64,000 bases of DNA from an uncultured Rhodospirillaceae bacterium (GCA_937927415.1 CALBDS010000057.1:1-64000); one strand, 5' to 3'; positions 51,601 through 60,034 are shown, counted from the first letter of the stretch. Program-made: numbers and translations. The notes: generated from the sequence alone by a model not told the origin.

Positions 51601-54600
51601 ACCGGCCTGTCGGGCGAAGGCACGGTTGCGCTGAACTTCTCCGGCCGGGGAACCGGCGTGGTGGTCCATGGCGGCACGGCTCCAGTCCCGGACAGCGGCA
51701 GCGCCGGTGCGGCTTATGCCCTGGACACCGTGGCGCCGACGGTGACCGAGGTCACCGCGTCAACCAGCAACGGCACCTACAAGGCGGGCGATACCGTCAG
51801 CATCCAGGTGACGTTCAGCGAAGTGGTGACCGTCACCGGCTCGCCGCGGCTGACGCTGAATTCGGCCACCGGCGGCCGGGTGGTGAATTACACCAGCGGC
51901 AGCGGCACCACGACCCTGACCTTCACCTATACGGTGCAGGCGGGGGATCTCTCCTCCGACCTTGATTTTGCCAGCACCGCGGCCCTGACCCTCAACGGCG
52001 GCCGCATCAAGGACGGGGCGGGCAACAACGCCACGCTGACCCTGCCGACACCGGGCGAGGCCCATTCGCTGGGGGCCAACAAGAACATCGTCATCGACGC
52101 CGCGGCGCCGACCGCCAGCGTCACCCGGGCCGATCTGTCGGCCCCCACCGGCAGCGACGCCACCTTCACCGTGACCTACGACGGCACGGGCACGGAGATC
52201 GACGGGACAACCATAGCCGTCGGCAATGTGACGGTGACCGGGCCGGGCAGCATCAGCCTGACCGTGACCGGGGCCTTGTGGGATGCCACCACCAACACCG
52301 CCACCTACACCTTTACCGCACCGGGCGGCGGTTGGGACGAGGGGGATGCCGGCACCTACACCATCGGCATCGTCGGCAACACGGTGAAGGACACCGCCGG
52401 CAACGCCGTGGCGGCGGCCAGCAGCGCCAAAACCTTCCAAGTCGTTTACGGCCCGATCGTCACCGATCCCCACATCAGCATCAGCGGCGCCACCGGCACC
52501 GGCGGCGTCTTCAAGATCGGCGACACGGTGACGGCCACCTGGGACGACAGTGCCGCCGGCGACAACAACAGCCGGACCATCACCGGCGTCACCTTCGATT
52601 TCAGCCAGTTCGGCGGCGGGGCGGCGGTTACCGGCACCAGCGACGGCCAAGGCCATTGGACGGCCAGCCACACCATCGTGTCCGGTTCGATCAACAATGT
52701 GGCGAACCGCAATGTCGCAGTGACCGCCACCGACAGCGAAAGCCTGTCGGCCACCACGGCGGACGGCACCAACGCCACGGTGGACAACAGCGCGCCCGCG
52801 GCCCCGCCCGCCCCGGCCCTCAATGCCGCAAGCGACAGCGGCACGTCCAACGCCGACGCCATCACCAACGTCACCACCCCGACCATGACCGGCACCGCCG
52901 AAGCGGGGAGCACGGTCCGGGTCTATGAAGGCTCGACCCTGCTGGCGACCACCACCGCCGACGGTGAAGGGGGGTGGTCGGTCGCCACCTCGGCGCTGGG
53001 TGCCGGCAGCCACATCATCACCGCGATCGTCACCGATGCCGCCGGCAACACCGGAACCGTGTCGGCCGGACAGGCCATCGTCATCGACACGGCAGCCCCC
53101 ACGGCCAGCGTCACCCGGACCGACCTGATCGCCCCCAGCGGCACCGGCGCCACCTTCACCGTCACCTACGACGGCACCGGGACCGGGATCGACGCGGCCA
53201 GCATCGGTGCCGGCAATGTGACGGTGACCGGGCCGGGCAACACCAGCCTGACCGTGACCCTGGACGGCTGGGACGCCGCAAGCAAAACCGCCACCTACCG
53301 CTTTGCCGCACCGGGCGGCAGTTGGGACGAGGGGGATATCGGCTCCTACACCATCGGCATCGTCGGCGGCTCGGTAAAGGACACCGCCGGCAACGCCGTC
53401 ACGGCGGCCAGCAGCGCCAAAACCTTCCAGGTGATTTACGGCCCGATCGTCACCGATCCGCACATCAGCATCGGCGGCGCCACCGGCACCGGCGGCGTCT
53501 TCAGGATCGGCGACACGGTGACGGCCACCTGGGACAACAGTGCGGCCGGTGACAACAACAGCCGGACCATCACCGGCGCCACCTTCGACTTCAGCCAGTT
53601 CGGCGGCGGAACGGTTGCCGGCACCAGCGACGGCCAGGGGCATTGGACGGCCCGCTACACCATCGTATCCGGCTCGATCAACAATGTGGCGAACCGCAAT
53701 GTCGCGGTGACCGCCACCAGCATCGACCGCCTGTCGGCCACCGCGGCGGACGGCACCAACGCCACGGTGGACAACAGCGCGCCCGCGGCCCCGCCCGCCC
53801 CGACCCTCAATGCCGCAAGCGACCGCGGCGCATCCAACGCCGACGCCATCACCAACGTCACCACCCCGACCATCACCGGCACCGCCGAAGCCAACAGCAC
53901 GGTCCGGGTCTATGACGGCTCGACCCTGCTGGCGACCACCACCGCCGACAGCGCAGGCGTGTGGTCGGTGACCCCGTCGGCGCTGGGTGCCGGCAGCCAC
54001 ACCATCACGGCGACCGCCACCGACGCCGCCGGCAACACCGGAGCCGTGTCGTCCGGCCGGACCATCGTCATCGACACGGCAACACCCACGGCCAGCGTCA
54101 CCCGAACCGACCTGATCGCCCCGAGCGGCACCGGCGCCACCTTCACCGTCACCTACGACGGCACCGGGACCGGGATTGACGCGGCCAGCATCGGCGCCGG
54201 CAATGTGACGGTGACCGGGCCGGGGAACACCAGCCTGACGGTAACCGGGGCCTCGTGGGATGCCGCTACCAAAACCGCCACCTACACCTTTACAGCACCG
54301 GGCGGCAGTTGGGACAGCGGGGACATCGGCACCTACACCATCGGCATCGTCGGCGGCTCGGTGAAGGACACCGCCGGCAACGCGGTTGCGGCGGCAAGCA
54401 GCGCCAAAACCTTCCAGGTGATCTACGGCCCGATCGTCACCGATCCCCACATCAGCATCAGCGGCGCCACCGGCACCGGCGGCGTCTTCAAGATCGGCGA
54501 CACGGTGACGGCCACCTGGGACGACAGTGCCACCGGCGACAACAACAGCCGGACCATCACCGGCGCCACCTTCGACTTCAGCCAGTTCGGCGGCGGAACG

Positions 54601-56157
54601 GTTGCCGGCACCAGCGACGGCCAGGGGCATTGGACGGCCCGCTACACCATCGTATCCGGCTCGATCAACAATGTGGCGAACCGCAATGTCGCGGTGACCG
54701 CCACCAGCATCGACCGCCTGTCGGCCACCGCGGCGGACGGCACCAACGCCACGGTGGACAACAGCGCGCCCGCGGCCCCGCCCGTCCCGGCCCTGCATGG
54801 GGCGAGTGACAGCGGCTGGTCGAACGCCGACGCCATCACCAGCGCCACCACCCCCACCATCACCGGCACCGCCGAAGCCAACAGCACGGTCCGGGTCTAT
54901 GCAGGCTCCACCCTGCTGGCGACCACCACCACCGACAGCGCAGGCGTGTGGTCGGTCGCCACCGCGGCGCTGGGGGCCGGCAGCCACACCATCACGGCGA
55001 CCGCCACCGATGCCGCCGGCAACACCGGAACCGTGTCGGCCGGGCAGACGATCATTGTGGAAACCATCGCGCCGGTTTCGATCGCCGGGACGCTGGTGGT
55101 TCCGAACGGCAGCGGTGCCGGGACTGACATCGGCAGGGTCTCGGCCAGCGATCCGGGCGGCCAAGCCCTGCGCTATCACCTGATCGACGACGCCAACGGA
55201 CGGTTCACCATCGACCAGAACACCGGCGTGGTGCGTTTGACGCAGGCGCTCGATCACGGCTACAGCGCGGCCGGGCTGTATCCGATCACGGTCCGGGTTA
55301 CCGACGCCGCCGGTCTGGCGAGCACGGCGACACTGGCCGTCAGGGTCACCCTGTCGTCCCCCCCGCCGGTGACGGTCCCCACGCCCCCGCCGGTCAACGC
55401 CCCCGTGCCCCAGCCGCCACCCCCGCTCATCACGCCGGCCATCAGCGTCGGCACGGTCGGCGCCACCGACACCGGGGGCGGGGTCGGTGGCCGCCTGATC
55501 ACCACCGACGCCATGAGCAGCAGCGGTGTCGATACCGGCGCCGGGAACGGCGGCGACCGTCTCATCACGGCGTCGAACATGAGCGGTTCCGCCGGCCAAA
55601 GCATGATCTCGACCGCCTCGGGCAGCCAGCCCGGCAATGCCGGCGGGCAATCCGGCGGCAGCGGCTTTTCCGCCGGCCTGCCGGGCGGGGGCTTCGGATC
55701 CGGTTTCGGATCGGGTGGCAGCGGCTTCGGATCGTCGCTGTCGTCGGGGGTCTTCGGTTCCTCCCTCACCGGCGGGACCACCGAAACCGGCCCGGCCGGG
55801 ACGCTCCCGCCCGCAACCGGGGAACGGCAAGGCCAAGGGCCGCAAGACGGGCAGGACACCGCCGGGGAGCCGTCCCCCGCCCCCGCGGCGCCGGATGCCA
55901 ATACACCGGATGCCAATACACCGAATGCCACCAATGCGCCGGATTCCCCGGTGCCGGACAGTGCGCGGACCGGCGAAGCGCCGCAGCCATCCCAGCAGCC
56001 TCAGACCCCGCGGCCCCAGGCCGCTCTGCCCGGCCCGGCGGCATGGTCCTTCACCGATCAACTGGCCGAGGCCGCCGGCAGGTTCGAACACGAACGGGCC
56101 ACTCTGATCGCGGCGGCCCGATCCGCCGCCGGCCTGATCGGCAGAGACGCCGCGTAA
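45664..56157 (+). CDS. Giant LEPR/DUF4347 surface protein with propellers and Ig-like repeats
   Basis: A 3497-residue protein, presumably exported by the downstream genes and displayed or released as an adhesin. In order: an N-terminal LEPRFLFDGAG leader (~15-25) with no Sec signal; a DUF4347 domain (~76-236; VAFVDTSLADYQ, LISHGGEGEI, YGCDAG); seven FG-GAP blades with Asp-rich loops such as DLNGDGKLDIAV (~240-580); Ig-like modules; a seven-blade propeller (~900-1235); more Ig modules; a second seven-blade propeller (~1560-1911); Ig modules; three ~329-residue repeats (2142-3129); a cadherin-like domain (~3130-3235); a Pro linker; a Ser/Gly-rich region and a Pro-rich end. No RTX nonapeptides are seen. 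The start has GGGG six nt upstream. Confidence 0.88.
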   Translation: MGDIFSRQLQIIALEPRFLFDGAGAATAAKTVADGAHTLTTAEAQAAVTALAAAVPQAVEARPADPAQNDGKKEVAFVDTSLADYQALVDSLRPGVEVELIGGGESGLTQMAQWALTHSGYDAIHLISHGGEGEIRVGTDVLTTETLAETATQAQLTAIGAALNPDGDVLVYGCDAGREADGQTLIQGIARDTGADVAASTDPTGAAALGGDWVLEATTGTIEASALNFPDYNDTLGLSFGTAASYTIGNYPHTIVVADFNHDGKDDLAVTSEGEYTISILLGQGDGTFTPKVNYSVYYTSYGLATSDLNNDNNLDLVATDSGSGHVCVLLGNGDGTFQDKVSYDVRNVPESVAIGDLNGDGKLDIAVANKADAVISMLFGNGDGTFQTKIDYPSVSGSTWITIQDLNNDQKNDIVTANPSGGTISVRLGNGDGTFQNKVDYTTGDGPNSAAVGDVNGDDKLDLVVAAKNSTSVSVLLGNGDGTFQARTTYTAGTPPQWVTLGDFDKDGKVDIAAVSYSSDSVSLLRGNGDGTFRTKIDYAAGDAPEFITVGDVNGDHKLDLVTANHWSGDVSVLLNTSFADVTSINRHSGAPASTNADTLTFDVTFSTLVTGVSTANFSLSGSGVTGTISSVSGSGTTWTVTVTDVSGDGTLGLDLSTVTGIVDASNSALAGTHTSDETYTVDRVRPTVTSIERQTPSTAATNADTLVFRVTFSEAVSNVDASDFTVSGTTGTVTGVASAGGNAYDVTISGGDLADANGTVTLAFGGSQNIADGMGNALTATTPTGTDHSSYTLDNTAPAVSAIVRQTAAGGAAAIVYRVTFSEAPAAAPAIGDFAVFGTTGTVTGVTSAGGNAYDVTISGGDLATVDGTVTLAFSRSQTIADAAGNRLAPTYRPLNVWSFVGTGGASTGMVVDQSMVIAPDGTPYLAYSDVANGGKATVMRFDGTNWVAVGGAASATAATRETLAIASDGTVYLAYADTDKKVTVLKLNGTSWDPVGAPMDGNPLDSEPSLAIAPDDTLYLTYTDTTAKAVVMTFNGTSWVNVGLSVTPPTAAPMGKSFFIASDGTPYLAYSDLANTWAVTVRKFDGTDWVTVGSAGASGQVLTTSVVVASNGTPYVAYVDGTNGNIVAVKRYNGISWETMTAGLPSEVVMNTLSLAIAPDDTLYLTYNTPVAPSQQRVMAFNGTAWTSIGSGENTVLVVPPPRLAVAADGTLYFAYMDMVGTKATVSSLPSGVSLTAIERVGSASIRGVGGLDFTVTFSQGVDGVTADDFTVLKGDGVTGTPTITITAGADGSSTYTVHVAGLAGNGAVELDFTGIGTGIVAHGTTKPIPTAAISSQAYTLDNAGPTIASIERQTPSGAYTRADSVTYRVTFNEAVSNLDAGDFAVTGTTGTVTTVTSAGGNAYDVTVSGGDMADLNGTITLGLAGGQNITDALGNALTVTTVSGTDHSTYTIDNTAPTLVSIVRQTAPGLAASVVFRVTFDGPMAATAATSDFVVTGTTGTVTNVTAAGDNAYDVTISGGDLANVSGTITLGFARGQTITDAAGNPLDPIFSSSYWGLLGPGNFTSQFSYGASMTIDNQGTTYVAFNDGLNAGKATVMKFDGTSWMNVGDAGISAGSVDSISITTDQNGTPYIAFRDNGNDGKATVMRFNGTGWEAVGNPGFTASEIAYSSLVISASGTPYLAFQNSNYMSAGDGKATVMVFNGTTWETVGNASFTAGSATHGSLFVDYYEKPYFAFSDGANGGKASVMTLSGTGGEAQWVAVGDPGFSAGAAQYLSLTFDGLNYFLAYQDNGNDGKATVMKFNGASWEAVGTPGFTAGAATYVSLAIDYQNPNRTLYLGFRDDANGGKATVMSYNGSGWETVGNAGFSATDATFVSFAVYNGTPYLAYAANDDNFRTGSVMRLTPGVTLSSIERASAEKTNGVTGLAYTVTFSGPVDGVTADDFTVIKGEGVTGTPTITIETGTDGSSSYDVTVTGLSGEGTVALNFSGRGTGVVVHGGTAPVPDSGSAGAAYALDTVAPTVTEVTASTSNGTYKAGDTVSIQVTFSEVVTVTGSPRLTLNSATGGRVVNYTSGSGTTTLTFTYTVQAGDLSSDLDFASTAALTLNGGRIKDGAGNNATLTLPTPGEAHSLGANKNIVIDAAAPTASVTRADLSAPTGSDATFTVTYDGTGTEIDGTTIAVGNVTVTGPGSISLTVTGALWDATTNTATYTFTAPGGGWDEGDAGTYTIGIVGNTVKDTAGNAVAAASSAKTFQVVYGPIVTDPHISISGATGTGGVFKIGDTVTATWDDSAAGDNNSRTITGVTFDFSQFGGGAAVTGTSDGQGHWTASHTIVSGSINNVANRNVAVTATDSESLSATTADGTNATVDNSAPAAPPAPALNAASDSGTSNADAITNVTTPTMTGTAEAGSTVRVYEGSTLLATTTADGEGGWSVATSALGAGSHIITAIVTDAAGNTGTVSAGQAIVIDTAAPTASVTRTDLIAPSGTGATFTVTYDGTGTGIDAASIGAGNVTVTGPGNTSLTVTLDGWDAASKTATYRFAAPGGSWDEGDIGSYTIGIVGGSVKDTAGNAVTAASSAKTFQVIYGPIVTDPHISIGGATGTGGVFRIGDTVTATWDNSAAGDNNSRTITGATFDFSQFGGGTVAGTSDGQGHWTARYTIVSGSINNVANRNVAVTATSIDRLSATAADGTNATVDNSAPAAPPAPTLNAASDRGASNADAITNVTTPTITGTAEANSTVRVYDGSTLLATTTADSAGVWSVTPSALGAGSHTITATATDAAGNTGAVSSGRTIVIDTATPTASVTRTDLIAPSGTGATFTVTYDGTGTGIDAASIGAGNVTVTGPGNTSLTVTGASWDAATKTATYTFTAPGGSWDSGDIGTYTIGIVGGSVKDTAGNAVAAASSAKTFQVIYGPIVTDPHISISGATGTGGVFKIGDTVTATWDDSATGDNNSRTITGATFDFSQFGGGTVAGTSDGQGHWTARYTIVSGSINNVANRNVAVTATSIDRLSATAADGTNATVDNSAPAAPPVPALHGASDSGWSNADAITSATTPTITGTAEANSTVRVYAGSTLLATTTTDSAGVWSVATAALGAGSHTITATATDAAGNTGTVSAGQTIIVETIAPVSIAGTLVVPNGSGAGTDIGRVSASDPGGQALRYHLIDDANGRFTIDQNTGVVRLTQALDHGYSAAGLYPITVRVTDAAGLASTATLAVRVTLSSPPPVTVPTPPPVNAPVPQPPPPLITPAISVGTVGATDTGGGVGGRLITTDAMSSSGVDTGAGNGGDRLITASNMSGSAGQSMISTASGSQPGNAGGQSGGSGFSAGLPGGGFGSGFGSGGSGFGSSLSSGVFGSSLTGGTTETGPAGTLPPATGERQGQGPQDGQDTAGEPSPAPAAPDANTPDANTPNATNAPDSPVPDSARTGEAPQPSQQPQTPRPQAALPGPAAWSFTDQLAEAAGRFEHERATLIAAARSAAGLIGRDAA
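47731..51738 (+). repeat. Segmental duplication inside the giant gene (units A and B)
   Basis: Unit A (47731-49710) and unit B (49711-51738) have the same module order: Ig beginning SIERQTPS, Ig with IVRQTA, a seven-blade propeller, and an Ig with VTADDFTV and GTPTITI. The protein copies are clearly homologous (for example GGNAYDVT and DDFTV segments in the same places) but diverged, so this is an old in-frame duplication of about 2 kb. Confidence 0.75.
52087..55050 (+). repeat. Three tandem ~987-bp in-frame repeats in the giant gene
   Basis: Copies span 52087-53076 (990 bp), 53077-54063 (987 bp) and 54064-55050 (987 bp). Each starts with IVIDTA(A/T)PTASVTR and holds three Ig-like modules (GGxWDxGDxGTYTIGIVG; YGPIVTDPHIS; TVRVYxGSTLLATTT). 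Copies 2 and 3 are identical over long stretches, for example the segment after GTVAGTSDGQGHW, so this array is young or kept uniform by gene conversion. Confidence 0.9.
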
Positions 56158-56164
56158 CGCGGCG
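56148..56164 (+). other. Hairpin across the giant gene stop codon
   Basis: CGCCGCG/CGCGGCG forms a 7-bp stem with loop TAA, which is the stop codon. A T7 run follows only about 27 nt later (56191-56197), so it is not a standard terminator. It may lower read-through into the exporter genes or stabilise the upstream mRNA. Confidence 0.4.
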
Positions 56165-56217
56165 GCGCGCCCCGACCTTGCCAACCGCCATCATTTTTTT
56201 GGAAATCAGGTGACAGC

Positions 56218-57921
56218 ATGACGCCGTCCGGCCACCCGAAATCATTGTCCCCGTCCTGCCGCCCGTCCCGTCCCGGCCGGCGCCACACCGCGGCGTTGTC
56301 CTGCATCGTCCTGCTTCTGGGAGGATGCGCCCTGACGCCCGAGCCTTTGACGCCGGAGGAGAAATGGGCGGCGATCGAACAGGACAAGCGGATGATCTTC
56401 GGCGACAGCGCCCCCATTACCGGCCCGATCGGGTTGGAAGAGGCGATGGCGCGGGCGGTCAAGTTCAACCTCGACCATCGGTCCGAGATGCTGAGCCAGG
56501 CGGTGGCTCAACGGCAGCTTGACCTGTCCAGCTATGACATGCTGCCGAAGCTGGCGGCCACCGCCGGCCTGAACGCCCGCAGCAACGACGCCGCGTCATC
56601 CAGCGAATCGATCCGCACGCACACGCAATCGCTGGAGCCGTCGATTTCCACCGAACGGCGGATGTGGAGTGCCCAGACCGCCGTCACCTGGAACATTCTC
56701 GATTTCGGCGTCAGCTACATCCGCGCCCGTCAGGCCGCCGACCGCAGCCTGATGGCCGACGAGCAGCGGCGCAAGGTGATCCACAACATCATCCAGGATG
56801 TGCGCACCACCTACTGGCGCTCGGTGGCGGCCGAGCGGCTGTTGCGGCGGATCGACCCCTTGCTCAAGCGGACCGAGGCGGCACTGGCCGACGCCCAGGC
56901 GATCGAACAGCAGTCGATCCGGGCACCGCTGGAGGATCTGCAATACCAGCGCGCCCTGCTCGCCACCCTGGAGCGGCTGCGGACGTTGCGGCGGGAACTG
57001 GTCGGGGCCAAGATCCAGCTTGCAGCCCTGATGAATCTCAAGCCGGGCACGGAATTCCACGTGGTGGTGCCCGACGAACGGCGGGAAGCGCCGCTCCCCC
57101 GTGTCACGGCGGCCCCGGATGATCTGGTCGATGTCGCCCTTCACAACCGGCCGGAACTGATCCAGGCGTCCTATGATTCCCGGATCAGCGGGGCCGAAAC
57201 CCGGCGGATCCTTCTGGAAATGCTGCCGGGCATCAACCTCAGCGGCGGTGCTTCCTATGATTCCAACCGCTACCTCACCAACAATGAATGGACGAGCTAC
57301 GGTGTCGGCGTCGCCTGGAACCTGCTGACGGTGTTCTCGACCCCGGCCCGGCTCGACCTTGCCGAGGCCGACCAGACGCTGAAAAAGGTCAAGCACGCCG
57401 CCCTCAGCATGGCCGTGATGGCCCAGGTGAACGTGGCCAGCCTGCGGCTTCAGCAAGCGACCGAGGAGTATCTGACGGCCCGCCAGCAGGCCAGCGTCGA
57501 ACAGCGCATTTTCCAGCAACTCGTCAACGCGGGGCAGGTGCAGCGCAGCGGCGATCTGGCGGTGATCCAGGCCGATGCCGAGAACGTGTTCGCCGCCCTG
57601 CGCCGCGACACCGCCTACGCCAACGTCCAGAACGCCTATGGCGCGCTGATGGTGTCGGTGGGGGCCGATCCCTTGCCGAACGTGGTGGCGGACGATTCCC
57701 TGCCCACCCTGTCCGGCCAGATCGCCAAGACCCTGCACAACTGGGAAGACGGCACCGCCCTGGCCCACGCCGTCGCGGCGGCCAGAAACGCCGCCAATGC
57801 GCTGAAGGCAACCGGACAAACGATCGACAAGCCCGCGGCGACGCCGGCCGGGGCGCCGACACCGGCGGCGGCACCGGCGGCAGTGGCAACGGAGCGGCCC
57901 TCGGGCGTGGGGCCGACATGA
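56218..57921 (+). CDS. TolC-family outer-membrane channel lipoprotein
   Basis: A 567-residue OEP-type protein with a lipoprotein signal (ALSCIVLLLGGCALTP) after an unusually long, basic N-terminus. Two OEP repeats are visible: the first with AVKFNLDHRSEML and WNILDFGVSYIRAR, the second with ALHNRPELIQASYD, LPGINLSGGASYDSN and WNLLTVFSTPARLDLAEA. The C-terminal ~60 residues are Ala/Pro-rich. It would form the outer-membrane and periplasmic tunnel for the exporter encoded with it. It starts 60 bp after the giant gene and overlaps the next gene by ATGA. Confidence 0.87.
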   Translation: MTPSGHPKSLSPSCRPSRPGRRHTAALSCIVLLLGGCALTPEPLTPEEKWAAIEQDKRMIFGDSAPITGPIGLEEAMARAVKFNLDHRSEMLSQAVAQRQLDLSSYDMLPKLAATAGLNARSNDAASSSESIRTHTQSLEPSISTERRMWSAQTAVTWNILDFGVSYIRARQAADRSLMADEQRRKVIHNIIQDVRTTYWRSVAAERLLRRIDPLLKRTEAALADAQAIEQQSIRAPLEDLQYQRALLATLERLRTLRRELVGAKIQLAALMNLKPGTEFHVVVPDERREAPLPRVTAAPDDLVDVALHNRPELIQASYDSRISGAETRRILLEMLPGINLSGGASYDSNRYLTNNEWTSYGVGVAWNLLTVFSTPARLDLAEADQTLKKVKHAALSMAVMAQVNVASLRLQQATEEYLTARQQASVEQRIFQQLVNAGQVQRSGDLAVIQADAENVFAALRRDTAYANVQNAYGALMVSVGADPLPNVVADDSLPTLSGQIAKTLHNWEDGTALAHAVAAARNAANALKATGQTIDKPAATPAGAPTPAAAPAAVATERPSGVGPT

Positions 57922-58691
57922 TGGTCCGGGTCGCCATGCCCCTGGCGGTGCTGCTGTGCGCGCTTGCGGTGGGAGCCGGCCGCCCGGCGCCCGCCGCCGA
58001 ACCCCAGGACGGCGCAACGCGGCAGGCACGGGCCGTCATCCGGCCGCAGCAGCAGGCGGTGCTGTCGAGCGAGATCGCCGCCCGGATCACCCGCCTGTCC
58101 TTGCGCGAAGGCGAGCGATTCCGCAAGGGCGACCCGCTGGTCGAATTCGACTGTCGCGGTTACCAGTTCGCCCAGCAGGGCGCCAAGGCAGCATTGGATC
58201 GTTTCCAGGCCAAGCTGACGGCCGAAGACGCCCTGGCGGCCCGGCGCTCCAGCGGTGCGCTCGAAGTGGCGACGGCGCGCGCCGATGTGGAAAAGGCGCG
58301 CGCCGATCATCGGGCGGCGTCCCTGGCCGTCGAGCACTGCGTCATCACCGCCCCCTATGACGGCCGGGTGGTGGAGTTGAAGGCCCACGCCTTTGAAACG
58401 GTGGCCCAGCACACGCCGCTGCTCGCCATCCTCGACGACAGCCGTCCCGAAATCACCCTGGTGGTTCCGGCCGCGTGGCTGGTCTGGCTGAAACCCGGGG
58501 AGCCGTTTTTCCTCGACATCGACGAAACCAGACAGTCCTACACCGGCCGCATCGTCCGGCTGGGCGCGCAGATCGACCCGGTGAGCCAGACCGCCACCGT
58601 CTACGGCGAAACCGACGATCGTGACCGGACCCTGATGCCCGGCATGAGCGGCAATGCCCGCTTTCCGGTGAGTCAGGTTTCCAAACCATGA
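57918..58691 (+). CDS. Periplasmic adaptor (HlyD/RND type), short form
   Basis: A 257-residue adaptor with a signal peptide (AMPLAVLLCALAVGAGRPAPAA). It has a split lipoyl domain (VLSSEIAARITRLSLREGERFRKGDPLVEFD; VITAPYDGRVVELKAHAFETV), a short coiled-coil hairpin between (~85-140) and a beta-barrel (RPEITLVVPAAWLVWLKPGEPF). The hairpin is shorter than in AcrA, as in adaptors meeting a lipoprotein OEP. The start overlaps the TolC-like stop (ATG at 57918 or 57921). It overlaps the next gene by ATGA. It probably links the channel to the inner-membrane proteins of the operon. Confidence 0.85.
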   Translation: MMVRVAMPLAVLLCALAVGAGRPAPAAEPQDGATRQARAVIRPQQQAVLSSEIAARITRLSLREGERFRKGDPLVEFDCRGYQFAQQGAKAALDRFQAKLTAEDALAARRSSGALEVATARADVEKARADHRAASLAVEHCVITAPYDGRVVELKAHAFETVAQHTPLLAILDDSRPEITLVVPAAWLVWLKPGEPFFLDIDETRQSYTGRIVRLGAQIDPVSQTATVYGETDDRDRTLMPGMSGNARFPVSQVSKP

Positions 58692-60034
58692 CCCAGCCCG
58701 ACAGCAGCACCCTGTTCCTGTCCACCCTCCTCCAGCTGGAGGAGCGCGCCCGGCAGGCGGACACCGTGGAGGGGCTGCAGTTTTCCCTGGTCAATGAGAT
58801 GCGGCGGGCCATCGATTTTCGCTTTGCCGCCGTCATGTGCGGCGATGGCGCCGGTGTCCGGGGCCGGGTCGCCGCCGTGTCCGGGGTGGCGGTGCTCGAC
58901 CGGGATGCGCCGATGGTGCGCTGGCTCGACCGGATGGCCGCACGGCTCGCGGATCAGGCGGATGCCGGCACGCTCCATCCCGTCGATCCGTTGACGCTGA
59001 CGGAGGCCGAGCGCGCCGAATGGGCCGAATGGTGCCCGCCCGCGGTGATCTGGTGTCCGCTGGCGGCCGGGAACGGCCGGCGGTTGGGGGGGCTGTGGCT
59101 GGCGCGGGACAAGCCGTGGGACAAGGGCGAGTTGCTGGTGGTTGAGCGCCTCGCCGCCTGCTACGCCCATGCGTGGCTGGCGCTGACCGGGGGAAAGGGG
59201 CCGCAGCCGGGCCTTGCCCACCGCTTGCGGTGGCCGGCGCTGGCGGTCCTGGCGCTGGCAGCACTGGGAATGGCCGTGCCGGTTTCCCAGTCGGCGCTGG
59301 CGCCGGTGGAGATCGTCGCCACCGGGCCGGTGATGGTGGCGGCCCCCATCGATGGCGTCATCGCGCGGTTTCTGGTGGCGCCGAACCAGACGGTGACCAC
59401 GGGCCAGCCGCTGTTCGCCTTCGATGATGTCACGCTCAACAATCAGGTGGCGGTGGCCGAACGGACGCTGGGCATTGCCCAGGCCGAACTGCATCAGGCG
59501 GTTCAGGGTGCGTTCGGCGACCGCAAACAGGCGGGACAGGTCGCACTGCTCGAAGCGCAGGTCGCGTTGCGCACCGCCGAGCTGGATTACGCCCGCCGCC
59601 TGCTGGAACGGGTGGTGGTCAAGGCGGAGCGCGCGGGCACCGCCGTCTTCACCGACGCCAACGACTGGATCGGACGCCCCGTGGTCGTCGGCCAGCGCAT
59701 CCTGCAGATCGCCGACCCTGAGCGGGTGGAGGCGCGCATCGCCCTGCCGGTGCGCGACGCCATCGCCCTGGAACCGGGGGCGCGGGTCGATCTGTTTCTC
59801 GACAACGATCCCCTGAAGCGGCTGTCGGCAACGCTGGCCACCGCCAGCTTCGAAGCCGATATGACGCCGGCCGGCGTTCTGGCCTACCGGCTGACCGCGA
59901 CGCTTGAACCCGGCCAGGCACCCCCGCGCATCGGCCTGCAGGGGACCGCCAACGTCCACGGCCGTTCCGTGCCGGTTCTGCTGTACCTGTTCCGCCGGCC
60001 GCTGACGGCGCTGCGCCAATGGGTGGGGGTCTGA
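58688..60034 (+). CDS. GAF-like domain fused to membrane-anchored HlyD adaptor
   Basis: A 448-residue protein with an unusual plan. The first ~170 residues are cytoplasmic and GAF-like (VEGLQFSLVNEMRRAIDFRFAAV, VIWCPLAAGNGRRLGGLWLARD, LLVVERLAACYAHAWLAL). One helix follows (~185-205; ALAVLALAALGMAVPV), then an HlyD-type periplasmic part with PVMVAAPIDGVIARFLVAPNQTV, a helical hairpin and VARIALPVRDAIALEPGARVDLFL. A GAF domain on an adaptor suggests ligand- or nucleotide-gated export. It starts by ATGA overlap and is followed three bases later by the M50 gene. Confidence 0.8.
   Translation: MTQPDSSTLFLSTLLQLEERARQADTVEGLQFSLVNEMRRAIDFRFAAVMCGDGAGVRGRVAAVSGVAVLDRDAPMVRWLDRMAARLADQADAGTLHPVDPLTLTEAERAEWAEWCPPAVIWCPLAAGNGRRLGGLWLARDKPWDKGELLVVERLAACYAHAWLALTGGKGPQPGLAHRLRWPALAVLALAALGMAVPVSQSALAPVEIVATGPVMVAAPIDGVIARFLVAPNQTVTTGQPLFAFDDVTLNNQVAVAERTLGIAQAELHQAVQGAFGDRKQAGQVALLEAQVALRTAELDYARRLLERVVVKAERAGTAVFTDANDWIGRPVVVGQRILQIADPERVEARIALPVRDAIALEPGARVDLFLDNDPLKRLSATLATASFEADMTPAGVLAYRLTATLEPGQAPPRIGLQGTANVHGRSVPVLLYLFRRPLTALRQWVGV

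Noticed and set aside
46381..55050. Regularly spaced repeats resembling a CRISPR array
   Set aside because: The repeats are in-frame protein modules of 140-990 bp with no short identical repeats and unique spacers, and no cas genes are present.
51760..56184. Very long open frame (1474 codons) on the minus strand
   Set aside because: It is antisense to the repeat region of the giant gene. Its composition is Gly/Arg/Asp-biased and repeats with the same 987-bp period, as expected for a GC-rich shadow frame.
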